Below, one piece after another: positions 1-8,023 of a stretch of 64,000 nt of DNA. The translations under genes and the position numbers were made by a program. Source of the stretch: Piscinibacter sp. XHJ-5 (lineage in GTDB: Bacteria; Pseudomonadota; Gammaproteobacteria; Burkholderiales; Burkholderiaceae_C). The DNA is taken from NCBI RefSeq assembly GCF_029855045.1, contig NZ_CP123228.1, positions 1,736,001 to 1,800,000 of the forward strand, read 5' to 3'. Under the pieces are notes generated by a model that was given only the letters and a program-made list of their open reading frames with translations, was not told where the DNA came from and ran no database searches. Position 1 is the stretch's first letter. The number at the start of each line of letters is the position of its first letter.

Positions 1-563
1 GTGCCCACCGGCACATCGTGGCGCAGGCAGCGGATCAGGTACTCCACGTCCTCGCGCCCGCCGAGCTGGCGGTCGGTATCGGGAAAGCCGATCGCTTCGA
101 ACACTCGGCGGCGCACCGCGAAGCAGACGCCGTGGAACCAGCCGCGGCGCAAGCTCCCGCGCATCGCCTCGCGGAACTTCTGCGCATGCTGGACGAAGTC
201 GTAGTCGAGCGGCCCCTCGATCAGCGCCGGGCTCACGACGTCCAGGCCGTGCCGGTCGGCGGCGGCGAACAGATCGTCCATCGCATTCGGGCACACGACG
301 ACGTCGTTGTTCAGCAGCACCACCCAGTCGCTCTCGTCGTGCAGTGCGCCCTGGGCCCATGCGCCGCCGCATCCCAGGTTGACGCGGTTGCGGATGGCGG
401 GGATCTCGGGCCGCGAAGCGAGCCAGCGCGGTGTTTCGTCGGAGCTGCCGTTGTCGATGACGAGCAGCGCCGAGGCCGGCGTGCCCGATGCCAGCAGGCT
501 GTCGACGCACTGCTGCGTGTACCGCAGCTGGTTGAGCACGGGGATGACGACGCGGTAGTTCAT
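1..563 (-). CDS. Family 2 glycosyltransferase, 3' end outside the window
   Basis: A GT-A fold glycosyltransferase that would transfer a sugar from a nucleotide-sugar donor, probably in surface polysaccharide or LPS assembly. The first 187 residues are visible. They show the N-terminal VVIPVLN strand, a nucleotide-binding DNGSSDE at residues 37-43, the DxD-equivalent LLNND at 83-87 and a downstream GGREDVEY segment that matches the ED acceptor motif. The ATG follows the AhpD-like gene by 11 nt on the same strand, so the order msbA, ahpD-like, glycosyltransferase reads as one transcript. The donor and acceptor cannot be told, and the C-terminus lies beyond position 1. Confidence 0.85.
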   Translation of the reverse strand, partial: MNYRVVIPVLNQLRYTQQCVDSLLASGTPASALLVIDNGSSDETPRWLASRPEIPAIRNRVNLGCGGAWAQGALHDESDWVVLLNNDVVVCPNAMDDLFAAADRHGLDVVSPALIEGPLDYDFVQHAQKFREAMRGSLRRGWFHGVCFAVRRRVFEAIGFPDTDRQLGGREDVEYLIRCLRHDVPVG

Positions 564-574
564 GCCTTCGCGTC

Positions 575-1159
575 TCAACGGGCCGCCTTGGGCACGCGCC
601 CGAGCAGGTAGAACTCGTCGTTGGGCCGCAGCGAGACCAGGTTGGCCATGCGGTTGGACAAGCCGAACAGCGCCGTGATCGCGCCGATGTCCCAGATGTC
701 CTCGTCGGTGAACCCGTGGGCGTGCAGCGCCGCGTAATCGGACTCGCCGACGTTCTGCGCATCGCTGCAGACCTTGAGCGCGAAGGCGAGCATCGCCTTC
801 TGGCGTGGCGTGATGTCGGCCTTCATCGGGTTGGTCGCGAGCTGGTCGGCGATCAGCGGGCTCTTCTCGTAGATGCGAAGGATGGCCCCGTGCGCGACAA
901 CGCAGTACAGGCAGCGGTTGGCTCCGCTGGTGGCCACGATGATCATTTCCTTCTCGCCCTTGGACAGGCCCGATTCGCGCAGCAGCAGCGCATCGTGGTA
1001 GGCGAAGAAGGCGCGGAACTCGTCCGGCCGGTGAGCCAGTGCCAAAAAGATGTTCGGCACGAATCCGGCCTTCTCCTGCACGGCGAGGATGCGCTCGCGC
1101 AGGTCGTCGGGCAGCGCTTCGAGCGTCGGTACGGGGAATCGGCTGATCGGGTGCGGCAT
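575..1159 (-). CDS. AhpD/carboxymuconolactone decarboxylase-like peroxidase-related protein
   Basis: A 194-residue all-helical protein of the AhpD/CMD fold, in the peroxidase-related subgroup. The redox motif CLYC with a following histidine (C83, C86, H90) is intact, as in AhpD proteins that reduce peroxides by a thiol-disulfide relay. The length is normal for the subgroup. It sits 20 nt after msbA and just before a glycosyltransferase, an arrangement that does not explain its role. The start is ATG at 1159. The physiological electron donor is unknown, so peroxidase activity is inferred from the family only. Confidence 0.85.
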   Translation of the reverse strand: MPHPISRFPVPTLEALPDDLRERILAVQEKAGFVPNIFLALAHRPDEFRAFFAYHDALLLRESGLSKGEKEMIIVATSGANRCLYCVVAHGAILRIYEKSPLIADQLATNPMKADITPRQKAMLAFALKVCSDAQNVGESDYAALHAHGFTDEDIWDIGAITALFGLSNRMANLVSLRPNDEFYLLGRVPKAAR

Positions 1160-1179
1160 GGCATCGGCCTTTCGGTGTG

Positions 1180-2916
1180 TCAGGTGTTGAACTGCAGCGA
1201 GTGCAGGCGCGCGAAGAGGCCGCCGCGCGCGAGCAGCTCGCCGTGCGTGCCTTGCTCGAGCACGCGGCCGTGCTCGAGCACGATGACGCGGTCGGCCGCC
1301 TCGATGGTCGACAAGCGGTGCGCGATGACGATCGACGTGCGGCCCGCCATCAGTCGCTCCAGCGCCGTCTGCACCAGGCGCTCGCTCTCGCTGTCGAGCG
1401 CCGATGTGGCCTCGTCGAGGATGAGGATGGGCGCGTCCTTGTACACCGCGCGGGCGATCGCCAGCCGCTGGCGTTGTCCGCCGGACAGCTGGCTGCCGTT
1501 GTGCCCCACGGGCGTGTCGAGCCCCTGGGGCAGCTTCTCGACGAAGTCGCGCAGGTTGGCGCTGGCCAGGGCGGCGAGCACGCGCTCCCGGTCCATTTCG
1601 GCACCCAGGCAGACATTGGCCGCGACCGTGTCGTTGAACAGCACCACGTCCTGGCTGACCAGCGCGAACTGCTGGCGCAGCGCGCGGATGTCCCATTCGG
1701 CCAGCGCGACGCCGTCGAGCAGCACGCTGCCGGAGACGGGATCCAGGAAGCGCGGCAGCAGGTTCACCAGCGTCGACTTGCCCGAGCCCGAGGGCCCGAC
1801 CAGCGCGACCGTTTCGCCGGCGCGGATGTCGAGGCTCACGTGGTCCAGCGCCGCCGGCTGGTCGTCGCGATAGCGCAGGGACACGTCGCGCAGTTCGATG
1901 CGTCCCTCGGCGCGGCCCGGATCGTGCCCGCCGCCCGCTTCGGGCGGCGCGTGGTCCAGCATGCTCATGCCGCGGTCCAGCGCGGCCAGGCCGCGGGTGA
2001 TCGGCCCCGACACCTCGGACAGGTGCTTGATGGGCGTCACCAGCATCAGCATGGCGGTGACGAAGCCGACGAAGTCGCCCACCGTCGAGCCGCCGCTGCG
2101 GCTCTGCCACAGCGCGACGACGATCACCGCCGACAGCGCGCAGGCCGCAAGCACCTGCGTCAAAGGCGTCGTGGTGGAAGCGGCGACGGTCGATTTCAGC
2201 GACAGCCGCCGCAGCACTTCGCTGACCTTGCCGAAACGTCCGATCTGCGACGGCGCAGCGGCGTGCAGTCGCACGATTCGCCAGGCCAGCACGTTCTCCT
2301 CGACGACGTACGCGAGCTGGTCGGTGGCGTTCTGCGTCTGGATCGTCAGCCGGTGCAGGCGTCGGCTCACCACCCGCATCACGAAGGCGACCAGCGGGAA
2401 GAGCACGGCGACGAACAGGGTGAGCTGCCAGTTGAGGTACAGCAGGTAGACCAGCAGCGCGAGCAGGGTCAGGGAGTCACGCACCAGCGACAGCATGGCA
2501 TTGACGAGCAGCGTGGTGCCGGTCTGCACTTCGTAGGTCACGGTATTGATCAGGCTGCTCGCCGAGTTGCGCGTGAACAGCAGCGGCTCGGCCTCGAGCA
2601 GCCGGGCGAACAGCGCCCCGCGCAGCTTCTGGATGCCCCGGTTGGCCGACCACGAGAGGCCGTACTGCGCAAGGAAGCCGGCGAGTCCGCGGATGGCGAA
2701 CAGGCCGATCACCGACACGGGCACCAGCCACAGCGAGAGCTTGCCGGCACTGAAGCCGCGGTCCAGCAACAGGCGCAGCAGCGCCGGCACCATCGGCTCG
2801 GTGGCCGAGGCAATGATGGTGCCGGCGGCGGCGAGCACGAAGCCCCAGTGGCTGCTGCGAAAGAACGGAGCGATGCGGGCCAACCGCACCTTCAACGGCA
2901 CGACCTCGGATGTCAT
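1180..2916 (-). CDS. msbA: Lipid A export permease/ATP-binding protein MsbA
   Basis: A 578-residue half-size ABC exporter that flips lipid A-core across the inner membrane as a homodimer. The N-terminal half holds six membrane segments. The C-terminal ATPase shows Walker A GPSGSGKST, signature LSGGQRQRLAIARA, Walker B ILILDEATSALD and the switch histidine in IAHRLSTIE. The length matches the MsbA family. It is divergent from a waaE-like LPS core glycosyltransferase, which supports MsbA rather than another type 1 exporter. Only about 60 nt separate the two starts. Confidence 0.93.
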   Translation of the reverse strand: MTSEVVPLKVRLARIAPFFRSSHWGFVLAAAGTIIASATEPMVPALLRLLLDRGFSAGKLSLWLVPVSVIGLFAIRGLAGFLAQYGLSWSANRGIQKLRGALFARLLEAEPLLFTRNSASSLINTVTYEVQTGTTLLVNAMLSLVRDSLTLLALLVYLLYLNWQLTLFVAVLFPLVAFVMRVVSRRLHRLTIQTQNATDQLAYVVEENVLAWRIVRLHAAAPSQIGRFGKVSEVLRRLSLKSTVAASTTTPLTQVLAACALSAVIVVALWQSRSGGSTVGDFVGFVTAMLMLVTPIKHLSEVSGPITRGLAALDRGMSMLDHAPPEAGGGHDPGRAEGRIELRDVSLRYRDDQPAALDHVSLDIRAGETVALVGPSGSGKSTLVNLLPRFLDPVSGSVLLDGVALAEWDIRALRQQFALVSQDVVLFNDTVAANVCLGAEMDRERVLAALASANLRDFVEKLPQGLDTPVGHNGSQLSGGQRQRLAIARAVYKDAPILILDEATSALDSESERLVQTALERLMAGRTSIVIAHRLSTIEAADRVIVLEHGRVLEQGTHGELLARGGLFARLHSLQFNT

Positions 2917-2975
2917 GGGCCGGCATTATCGGTGCCTGCCTACAATCGCCTGCCCGTCGCCCCGACCCGCCCGCC

Positions 2976-3797
2976 TTGAACCTCTCGGTCATCCTCATCA
3001 CCCGCAACGAAGCGCACAACATCGCCGCATGCCTGCAGTCGGTGGGGTTCGCCGACGAATGGATCGTCGTCGACTCCAGCAGCGACGACGGCACGCGTGA
3101 GATCGCCGAGCGCTGCGGTGCACGGGTGACGACCACGAGCGACTGGCCCGGCTTCGGGGTGCAGAAGAACCGCGCGCTCGCGCAGGCGCAGGGGCGCTGG
3201 GTGCTCAGCATCGACGCCGACGAGCGTGTGAGCGAACAGCTCGCCGCGAACATCCTGCGGGTCGTCGCGGACGTCACATCCGGACAAGAACCACACGCTT
3301 CCTCGCAGGGCGCCCCCCGCGGCGCGGTAGGCTACGAGCTGTCGCGGCTGTCCAGCTTCTGCGGCCAGTGGATGCGCCACGGCGACTGGTACCCCGATCG
3401 CGTGCTGCGGCTGTTCCGCCGCGGCACCGGCCGCTTCTCCGACGATCTGGTGCATGAGCGCCTGCTCATCGACGGTCCGATCGGCCGGCTCGAAGGCGAA
3501 TTGCTGCACGACAGCATGCCGACCCTCGAGAACGCCATCGACAAGATGAACCGCTACAGCAGCGGGCGCGCACTCGACAAGGTGCGCGCAGGCCGGCAGG
3601 GCGGCCTGGCGTCGGCGTTGTCGCACGGGCTGTGGGCCTTCATCCGCTGCTATCTGCTGCGTCGGGGTTTTCTCGATGGACGTCTGGGGTTGGTGTTGGC
3701 GGTGTATGTGGCCGAAGGCACGTACTACCGTTATCTGAAGATGGGCCTGCTGGCGCGCTCCGGCGCGGTGAACCAACCGGCCAAAACGGGGTCATGA
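2976..3797 (+). CDS. waaE: LPS core glycosyltransferase, WaaE/KdtX-like (family 2)
   Basis: A 273-residue family 2 glycosyltransferase of the WaaE type, which adds a glucose to the heptose of the LPS inner core. The protein opens with LNLSVILITRNEA, then EWIVVDSSSDDGT and the acceptor/metal segment SIDADERV. The homology begins at a TTG codon at 2976. An in-frame ATG at 2910 lies inside the 5' end of msbA on the other strand and is unlikely. A -10-like TACAAT (2941-2946) lies 30 nt before the TTG. The gene ends 6 nt before tolB. The symbol rests on family resemblance and the msbA neighbour. Confidence 0.82.
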   Translation: MNLSVILITRNEAHNIAACLQSVGFADEWIVVDSSSDDGTREIAERCGARVTTTSDWPGFGVQKNRALAQAQGRWVLSIDADERVSEQLAANILRVVADVTSGQEPHASSQGAPRGAVGYELSRLSSFCGQWMRHGDWYPDRVLRLFRRGTGRFSDDLVHERLLIDGPIGRLEGELLHDSMPTLENAIDKMNRYSSGRALDKVRAGRQGGLASALSHGLWAFIRCYLLRRGFLDGRLGLVLAVYVAEGTYYRYLKMGLLARSGAVNQPAKTGS

Positions 3798-3803
3798 CAA
3801 TCC

Positions 3804-5072
3804 ATGCTCAATCGACGACAGTTCTCCGCCACTGCCGGCGTGCTCCTTGCCACCCCCGCCTGGGCGCAGTTCCGGGTTGAGATCTCCGGGGTCGGCGCCA
3901 CCCAGGTGCCCATCGCGATCGCCAAGTTCCGCGACGAAGAGCGCAGCAACCAGTCGATCTCCGCCATCGTGCGCGCCGACCTCGAGCGCAGCGGGCTGTT
4001 CCGCATCATCGACGCGCCGGCCGTGCTCGACGAGACCACGCAGCCGTCGATGAGCGAATGGCGCGGCCGCGCCACCGATGCGCTCGCCGGCGGCTCGGTG
4101 ATGCGGCTCGCCGACGGCCGCTTCGACGTGCGCTTCAAGCTGTGGGACGTGGTCAAGGGCGTCGAACTCGGCGGCCAGAGCAACGCGGTCGATCAGGCCG
4201 ACCTGAGGCTCGCGGCGCACCGCATCGCCGACTACATCCACGAGAAGCTGACGGGCGAGAAGGGCGTGTTCTCCACCCGCATCGCCTACGTGACCAAGGG
4301 CGGCAGCCGCTTTACGCTGCGCGTGGCCGATGCCGACGGCGAAGGCGGGCAGGTTGCGCTCAACAGCCCCGAGCCGATCATCTCGCCGGCGTGGTCGCCC
4401 GATGGCAAGGAGCTGGCGTACGTGTCCTTCGAGAGTCAGAAGGCCGTCGTCTACACGCAGGAAGTGGCATCGGGCAAGCGCCGCGCGATTGCCAACTTCC
4501 GCGGCTCCAACAGCGCCCCGGCGTGGTCACCCGACGGCCAGACGCTCGCGCTCACGCTGTCGCGCGAGGGCGGCTCGCAGCTCTACGTGATGAACCGCGC
4601 CGGCGAAGGCCTCAGGCGCATCACCAACACGTCGGCGATCGACACCGAGCCTGCGTTCTCGCCCGACGGCCGCCTGCTGTACTTCGTGAGCGACCGCGGC
4701 GGCAGCCCGCAGGTCTATCGCATGCCGGCCGCCGGCGGCGCTGCCGAGCGCGTCACCTTCTCGGGCAGCTACAACATCAGCCCGGCCATCAGCCCCGACG
4801 GCCGCACGCTCGCCTACATCTCGCGCCAAGGCAATGCCTTCCGGCTGTACACGATGGACGCCGGAGGCAGCGGCTCGCCATTGGCGCTGACCGACACCAG
4901 CGACGACGAGAGCCCCAGCTTCGCGCCCAACGGCCGGCTCATCATCTACGCGACCCGCGCCGGGGGGCGTGACGTCTTGATGACCACCACCCTGGATGGC
5001 AAGATCAAAGCGCGCCTGGTGTCCACCACCGCCGACGTGCGCGAGCCGGTATGGGGCCCTTACGGGCGCTGA
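3804..5072 (+). CDS. tolB: Tol-Pal system periplasmic beta-propeller TolB
   Basis: A 422-residue periplasmic protein of the Tol-Pal envelope-constriction machine, which binds Pal and releases it on TolA signalling. It has an N-terminal signal peptide (MLNRRQFSATAG to ATPAWAQ, with an RR pair that could also allow Tat export). An alpha/beta domain and a six-bladed propeller follow, with repeated SPDG/APNG turns such as AWSPDG and AFSPDG. It is followed by pal and cpoB in the standard order. tolQRA are not in this window upstream, where a waaE-like gene takes their place. Confidence 0.95.
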   Translation: MLNRRQFSATAGVLLATPAWAQFRVEISGVGATQVPIAIAKFRDEERSNQSISAIVRADLERSGLFRIIDAPAVLDETTQPSMSEWRGRATDALAGGSVMRLADGRFDVRFKLWDVVKGVELGGQSNAVDQADLRLAAHRIADYIHEKLTGEKGVFSTRIAYVTKGGSRFTLRVADADGEGGQVALNSPEPIISPAWSPDGKELAYVSFESQKAVVYTQEVASGKRRAIANFRGSNSAPAWSPDGQTLALTLSREGGSQLYVMNRAGEGLRRITNTSAIDTEPAFSPDGRLLYFVSDRGGSPQVYRMPAAGGAAERVTFSGSYNISPAISPDGRTLAYISRQGNAFRLYTMDAGGSGSPLALTDTSDDESPSFAPNGRLIIYATRAGGRDVLMTTTLDGKIKARLVSTTADVREPVWGPYGR

Positions 5073-5139
5073 GGTCGTTGGGTTGAAAGCCTTCATCACA
5101 GGACGCGGTCCAGCGCGTCATCACAAAGAGGAAACAGCA

Positions 5140-5685
5140 ATGAAAGCAATGCGTGTTGCACAACAGGCCTTCGTGGCATCGGCCGTCGCGGCCCTCCTGG
5201 CCGGGTGCGGCTCGAATGTCAAGCTCGACGACAAGCAGACGCCGGTGGAGACGCGCACGCCGACGGCCGTCAACCCCGGCGCCGGCGCCGGCGGCACGCC
5301 GCAGTCGCAGGTCACCAGCGTCGACCTCACGAAGAACGCCAATGCGGCGCAGAGCAATCTGCCGCGTGTCGTCTACTTCGACTTCGACAGCTTCGTCGTC
5401 AAGGACGAGTTCCGTCCCACGATCGACGCGCATGCCAAGGTCCTCAGCACCGACCGCAAGAAGAAGCTCGCCATCGAGGGCCACACCGACGAGCGCGGCG
5501 GCCGCGAGTACAACCTCGCGCTCGGCCAGAAGCGCGCCGAGGCAGTCGCCAAGTCGCTCACGCTGCTCGGCGCACAAGACACGCAGCTCGAGGCGGTGAG
5601 CTTCGGCAAGGAGCGCCCGGCGGCCAGCGGCAGCGATGAATCGGCCTGGGCCAAGAACCGCCGCGCCGAGCTGACCTACCGCTGA
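5140..5685 (+). CDS. pal: Peptidoglycan-associated lipoprotein Pal
   Basis: A 181-residue outer-membrane lipoprotein that anchors the outer membrane to peptidoglycan. The lipobox LLAGC follows a short hydrophobic segment. A proline/alanine-rich linker leads to an OmpA-like C-terminal domain with YFDFDSF near its start, the diaminopimelate-binding region GHTDERG, and RAEAVAKSL. The start ATG at 5140 is preceded by AAAGAGGAAA, a good ribosome-binding site. It lies 67 nt after tolB and 10 nt before cpoB. Confidence 0.95.
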   Translation: MKAMRVAQQAFVASAVAALLAGCGSNVKLDDKQTPVETRTPTAVNPGAGAGGTPQSQVTSVDLTKNANAAQSNLPRVVYFDFDSFVVKDEFRPTIDAHAKVLSTDRKKKLAIEGHTDERGGREYNLALGQKRAEAVAKSLTLLGAQDTQLEAVSFGKERPAASGSDESAWAKNRRAELTYR

Positions 5686-5695
5686 GCACCCCACC

Positions 5696-6478
5696 ATGAA
5701 CGTGCTGCCTCGCTGGCTCTCCGCCGCGTCGATCGCGTGCGCGCTGTTCTCTCCCGCCGCCCACGCGGGCCTCTTCGACGATGATGAAGCCCGCAAGGCC
5801 ATCCTCGACCTGCGCCAGAAGCTCGAGCAGATCAACGAGCAGCAGCGCGTCCGCCAGGCCGAGCTCAACGCGCAGATGGCCGAGCAGATCAGCCAGCTCA
5901 AGCGCAGTCTGCTCGACCTCAACGCGCAGATCGAAACGCTGCGTGCCGACAACGCCAAGCTGCGTGGCCAGGAAGAGCAGACCACGCGCGAGGTGGCCGA
6001 GCTGCAGCGCCGAGTCAAGGACATGCAGCAGGGCGTGGACGATCGCATCCGACGCTTCGAGCCGCAGAAGGTGTCCGTCGACGGCCGAGAGTTCATGGCC
6101 GACCCCGACGAGAAGAAGCTGTACGAAGACGCGATGGCGATCTTCCGCCGCGGCGAGTTTCCCGCGGCGGCGGGCGCCCTGTCGTCGTTCCAGAAGCGCT
6201 ACCCGAGCAGCGGCTTCAACGAGTCGGTCCTGTTCTGGCTGGGCAATGCGCAGTACGGCACGCGCAACTACAAGGACGCGATCAGCTCGTTCCGGGCCGT
6301 GGCCAGCCAGTACCCCGACGGTGCACGCGCACCCGAGGCTCTGCTCTCGATCGCGAATTGCCAGGTGGAGCTGAAGGACCCCAAGTCGGCGCGCCGCACG
6401 ATCGACGAGCTGCTCAAGCAATATCCCAAGTCCGAAGCCGCGCAAGCGGGGCGCGAGCGCCTCGCGTCGTTGCGCTAG
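5696..6478 (+). CDS. cpoB: Cell division coordinator CpoB (YbgF)
   Basis: A 260-residue periplasmic protein that couples outer-membrane constriction (Tol-Pal) to septal peptidoglycan synthesis. A signal peptide ends near AAHAGLF. A long coiled coil over about residues 30-110 (LRQKLEQINEQQR and onward) is the trimerisation region. The C-terminal half carries TPR repeats, including LYEDAMAIFRRGEF and AFWLGNA-like helices. The order tolB-pal-cpoB is standard for proteobacteria. Confidence 0.93.
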   Translation: MNVLPRWLSAASIACALFSPAAHAGLFDDDEARKAILDLRQKLEQINEQQRVRQAELNAQMAEQISQLKRSLLDLNAQIETLRADNAKLRGQEEQTTREVAELQRRVKDMQQGVDDRIRRFEPQKVSVDGREFMADPDEKKLYEDAMAIFRRGEFPAAAGALSSFQKRYPSSGFNESVLFWLGNAQYGTRNYKDAISSFRAVASQYPDGARAPEALLSIANCQVELKDPKSARRTIDELLKQYPKSEAAQAGRERLASLR

Positions 6479-6487
6479 CCCACTGCC

Positions 6488-7282
6488 ATGCTCGTCGCCG
6501 ACGCGGCCGATCTCGAGCGCCGGTTCGGTGGCCTGCGCCGCCTGTACGGCGACGCGGCCTACGAACGGCTGCGGGCGGCGCGTGTGGCGGTGGTCGGCTT
6601 GGGCGGCGTCGGTTCGTGGAGCGCGGAAGCGCTCGCGCGCAGCGGCGTCGCCGAGCTCGCGCTGTTCGACCTGGACCACGTCGCCGAATCCAACATCAAC
6701 CGGCAGATCCAGGCGCTGGGCAGCACGCTCGGCATGGCCAAGGCGCAGGCCCTGCGCGAACGCATCGCCGACATCCATCCCGGGTGCGCGGTGCGCGCGG
6801 TGGAGGAGTTCGTCGACGATCGCAACTGGCCCGCGCTGCTCTCCCATCCGGTGGACGTCGTGATCGACGCGTGCGACCAGGTGCGTGCCAAGGCGGCGCT
6901 GGCGGCGTGGTCGCTGACCACCGGCACGCCGCTCATCAGCGTCGGCGCGGCGGGCGGCAAGCAGCGGGCGCAAGCGGTGGAGGTCGACGACCTTGCTGCT
7001 GTCACCCACGACCCGCTGCTGGCGTCGCTGCGCCAGCGTCTGCGCCAGCGGCACGGGGCGGCGCGCAGCGGCCCCATCGGCATCCGCTGCGTGTTCTCAC
7101 GCGAGTCGGTGGTGGCGCCGCCGGGCGCCTGCGATGTGGAGGCCAGTCTCAATTGCCATGGCTATGGCTCGAGCGTGGCGGTGACGGCCACCTTCGGCAT
7201 GGTGGCGGCCAGCGCCGCCATCGAGTCGTGGCTCGCTGCGCCGTGCAGACCGAGAAGGGCGCCTTCAGAAACCACGCTATAA
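6488..7282 (+). CDS. tcdA: tRNA threonylcarbamoyladenosine dehydratase TcdA
   Basis: A 264-residue E1-like enzyme that uses ATP to cyclise t6A37 to ct6A37 in ANN-decoding tRNAs. The nucleotide-binding VVGLGGVGSWSAEAL and the SNINRQIQALGSTLG segment with the conserved RQ are present. The DACDQVRAK loop follows. Two lysine tRNA genes begin 14 nt after its stop; lysine tRNAs are natural targets of t6A-derived modification, so the linkage is neat but may be coincidence. The TAA stop overlaps a TATAAT that may serve the tRNAs. Confidence 0.93.
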   Translation: MLVADAADLERRFGGLRRLYGDAAYERLRAARVAVVGLGGVGSWSAEALARSGVAELALFDLDHVAESNINRQIQALGSTLGMAKAQALRERIADIHPGCAVRAVEEFVDDRNWPALLSHPVDVVIDACDQVRAKAALAAWSLTTGTPLISVGAAGGKQRAQAVEVDDLAAVTHDPLLASLRQRLRQRHGAARSGPIGIRCVFSRESVVAPPGACDVEASLNCHGYGSSVAVTATFGMVAASAAIESWLAAPCRPRRAPSETTL

Positions 7283-7283
7283 T
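7278..7283 (+). promoter_or_regulatory. -10 element for the lysine tRNA pair
   Basis: A perfect TATAAT overlaps the stop codon of tcdA and ends 12 nt before the first tRNA. No clear -35 hexamer was found at the usual distance, so the promoter is inferred from the -10 and position only. Confidence 0.5.
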
Positions 7284-7295
7284 CGTAGGCTTGCT

Positions 7296-7371
7296 GGGTC
7301 GTTAGCTCAGTCGGTAGAGCAGCGGACTTTTAATCCGTTGGTCGCAGGTTCGAATCCTGCACGACCCACCA
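7296..7371 (+). tRNA. tRNA-Lys (anticodon UUU)
   Basis: A 76-nt tRNA with the CCA end encoded. The acceptor stem GGGTCGT pairs with ACGACCC, the D-arm holds AGCTCAGTCGGTAGAGC, the anticodon loop is CTTTTAA and the T-arm holds GGTTCGAATCC. The second lysine tRNA lies 59 nt downstream. Confidence 0.97.
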
Positions 7372-7430
7372 GACGATCTAACGAATCCCAGACGGCGCAG
7401 GACAGCGATAAAATCCTCGCCGCAGAATTC

Positions 7431-7506
7431 GGGCTCTTAGCTCAGTTGGTAGAGCAGCGGACTCTTAATCCGTTGGTCGTAGGTTCGAATCCTACAGGGC
7501 CCACCA
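7431..7506 (+). tRNA. tRNA-Lys (anticodon CUU)
   Basis: A 76-nt tRNA with the CCA end encoded. The acceptor stem GGGCTCT pairs with AGGGCCC through one G-T wobble. The anticodon loop is CTCTTAA. The anticodon arm and flanking bases are nearly identical to the upstream lysine tRNA, so the pair looks like a tandem duplication with anticodon change. Confidence 0.97.
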
Positions 7507-7516
7507 ACCACCACGA

Positions 7517-7544
7517 GGGTCAGCACGCGAGTAGCGGCTGACCC
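7517..7544 (+). terminator. Hairpin after the tRNA pair
   Basis: An 8-bp perfect stem (GGGTCAGC and GCTGACCC) encloses a 12-nt loop just after the second tRNA and is followed by a weak T-rich tail (TTCGTCATTT). It is a plausible intrinsic terminator. Confidence 0.55.
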
Positions 7545-7600
7545 TTCGTCATTTGGGGCGAACGTCGGGACCATGCGCAGGACCATCGGCATGGCCCTAG

Positions 7601-7891
7601 CTGCTGTGGTCGAGCCTGCAGATCGGCAACCTCGAGCACAAGGTGTTCGCCGTCATCTTCCTGGACGCGCAGCATCGTCTGATCGCGTTCAAGGAGATGT
7701 TTCGCGGCACGGTGACGCAGACGTCGGTGTACCCGCGCGAGGTGGTGAAGGAGTCGCTGGCGGTGAACGCAGCGGCGGTGGTCTTGGCCCTCAACCATCC
7801 ATCGGGTGTGGCCGATCCGAGTCGTGCCGACGAGTTCCTGACGCACACGTTGGCGTCGGCCCTCAGCTTCGCAGAGCGCGGACTCCTGTGA
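7601..7891 (+). pseudogene. RadC/JAB-domain fragment
   Basis: The frame reads [19 protein letters not shown], then [21 protein letters not shown] and [16 protein letters not shown]. This is the core of RadC-family JAB proteins, including the HPSG metal-site motif with an N-H pair. The frame opens after a TAG at 7598 with no start codon of its own. It stops at 7889, before the usual C-terminal part with the second metal-site segment, so both ends are missing. RadC genes are common cargo of integrative elements at tRNA genes, and this remnant lies 95 nt from a tRNA. Confidence 0.8.
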
Positions 7892-7958
7892 GCGGCAAGG
7901 ACGGAGATTGCCAACCGGGCAGCACGGGCACCAGGGCGCCACTGGTCAAGTAGTAGGC
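7870..7958 (-). pseudogene. LysR-family regulator C-terminal fragment
   Basis: On the minus strand about 28 codons read YLTSGALVPVLPGWQSPSLPL. This closely matches the end of LysR-type effector-binding domains, where a residue run ending in VLPGWQSP precedes the last strand. Nothing upstream in the same frame continues the domain, and the segment overlaps the end of the RadC fragment. It is read as debris left by insertion and deletion next to the tRNAs. Confidence 0.5.
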
Positions 7959-8023
7959 CTGTCGCCTCGACGGAGTTGAGTGCCGCGGAGAGCCACTTGA
8001 TCGCCTTGCTGCGACCGTGCGGA

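Noticed and set aside
7409..7414. Second promoter (TAAAAT) between the lysine tRNAs
   Set aside because: No -35 at a suitable distance; the two tRNAs are more simply read as one transcript.
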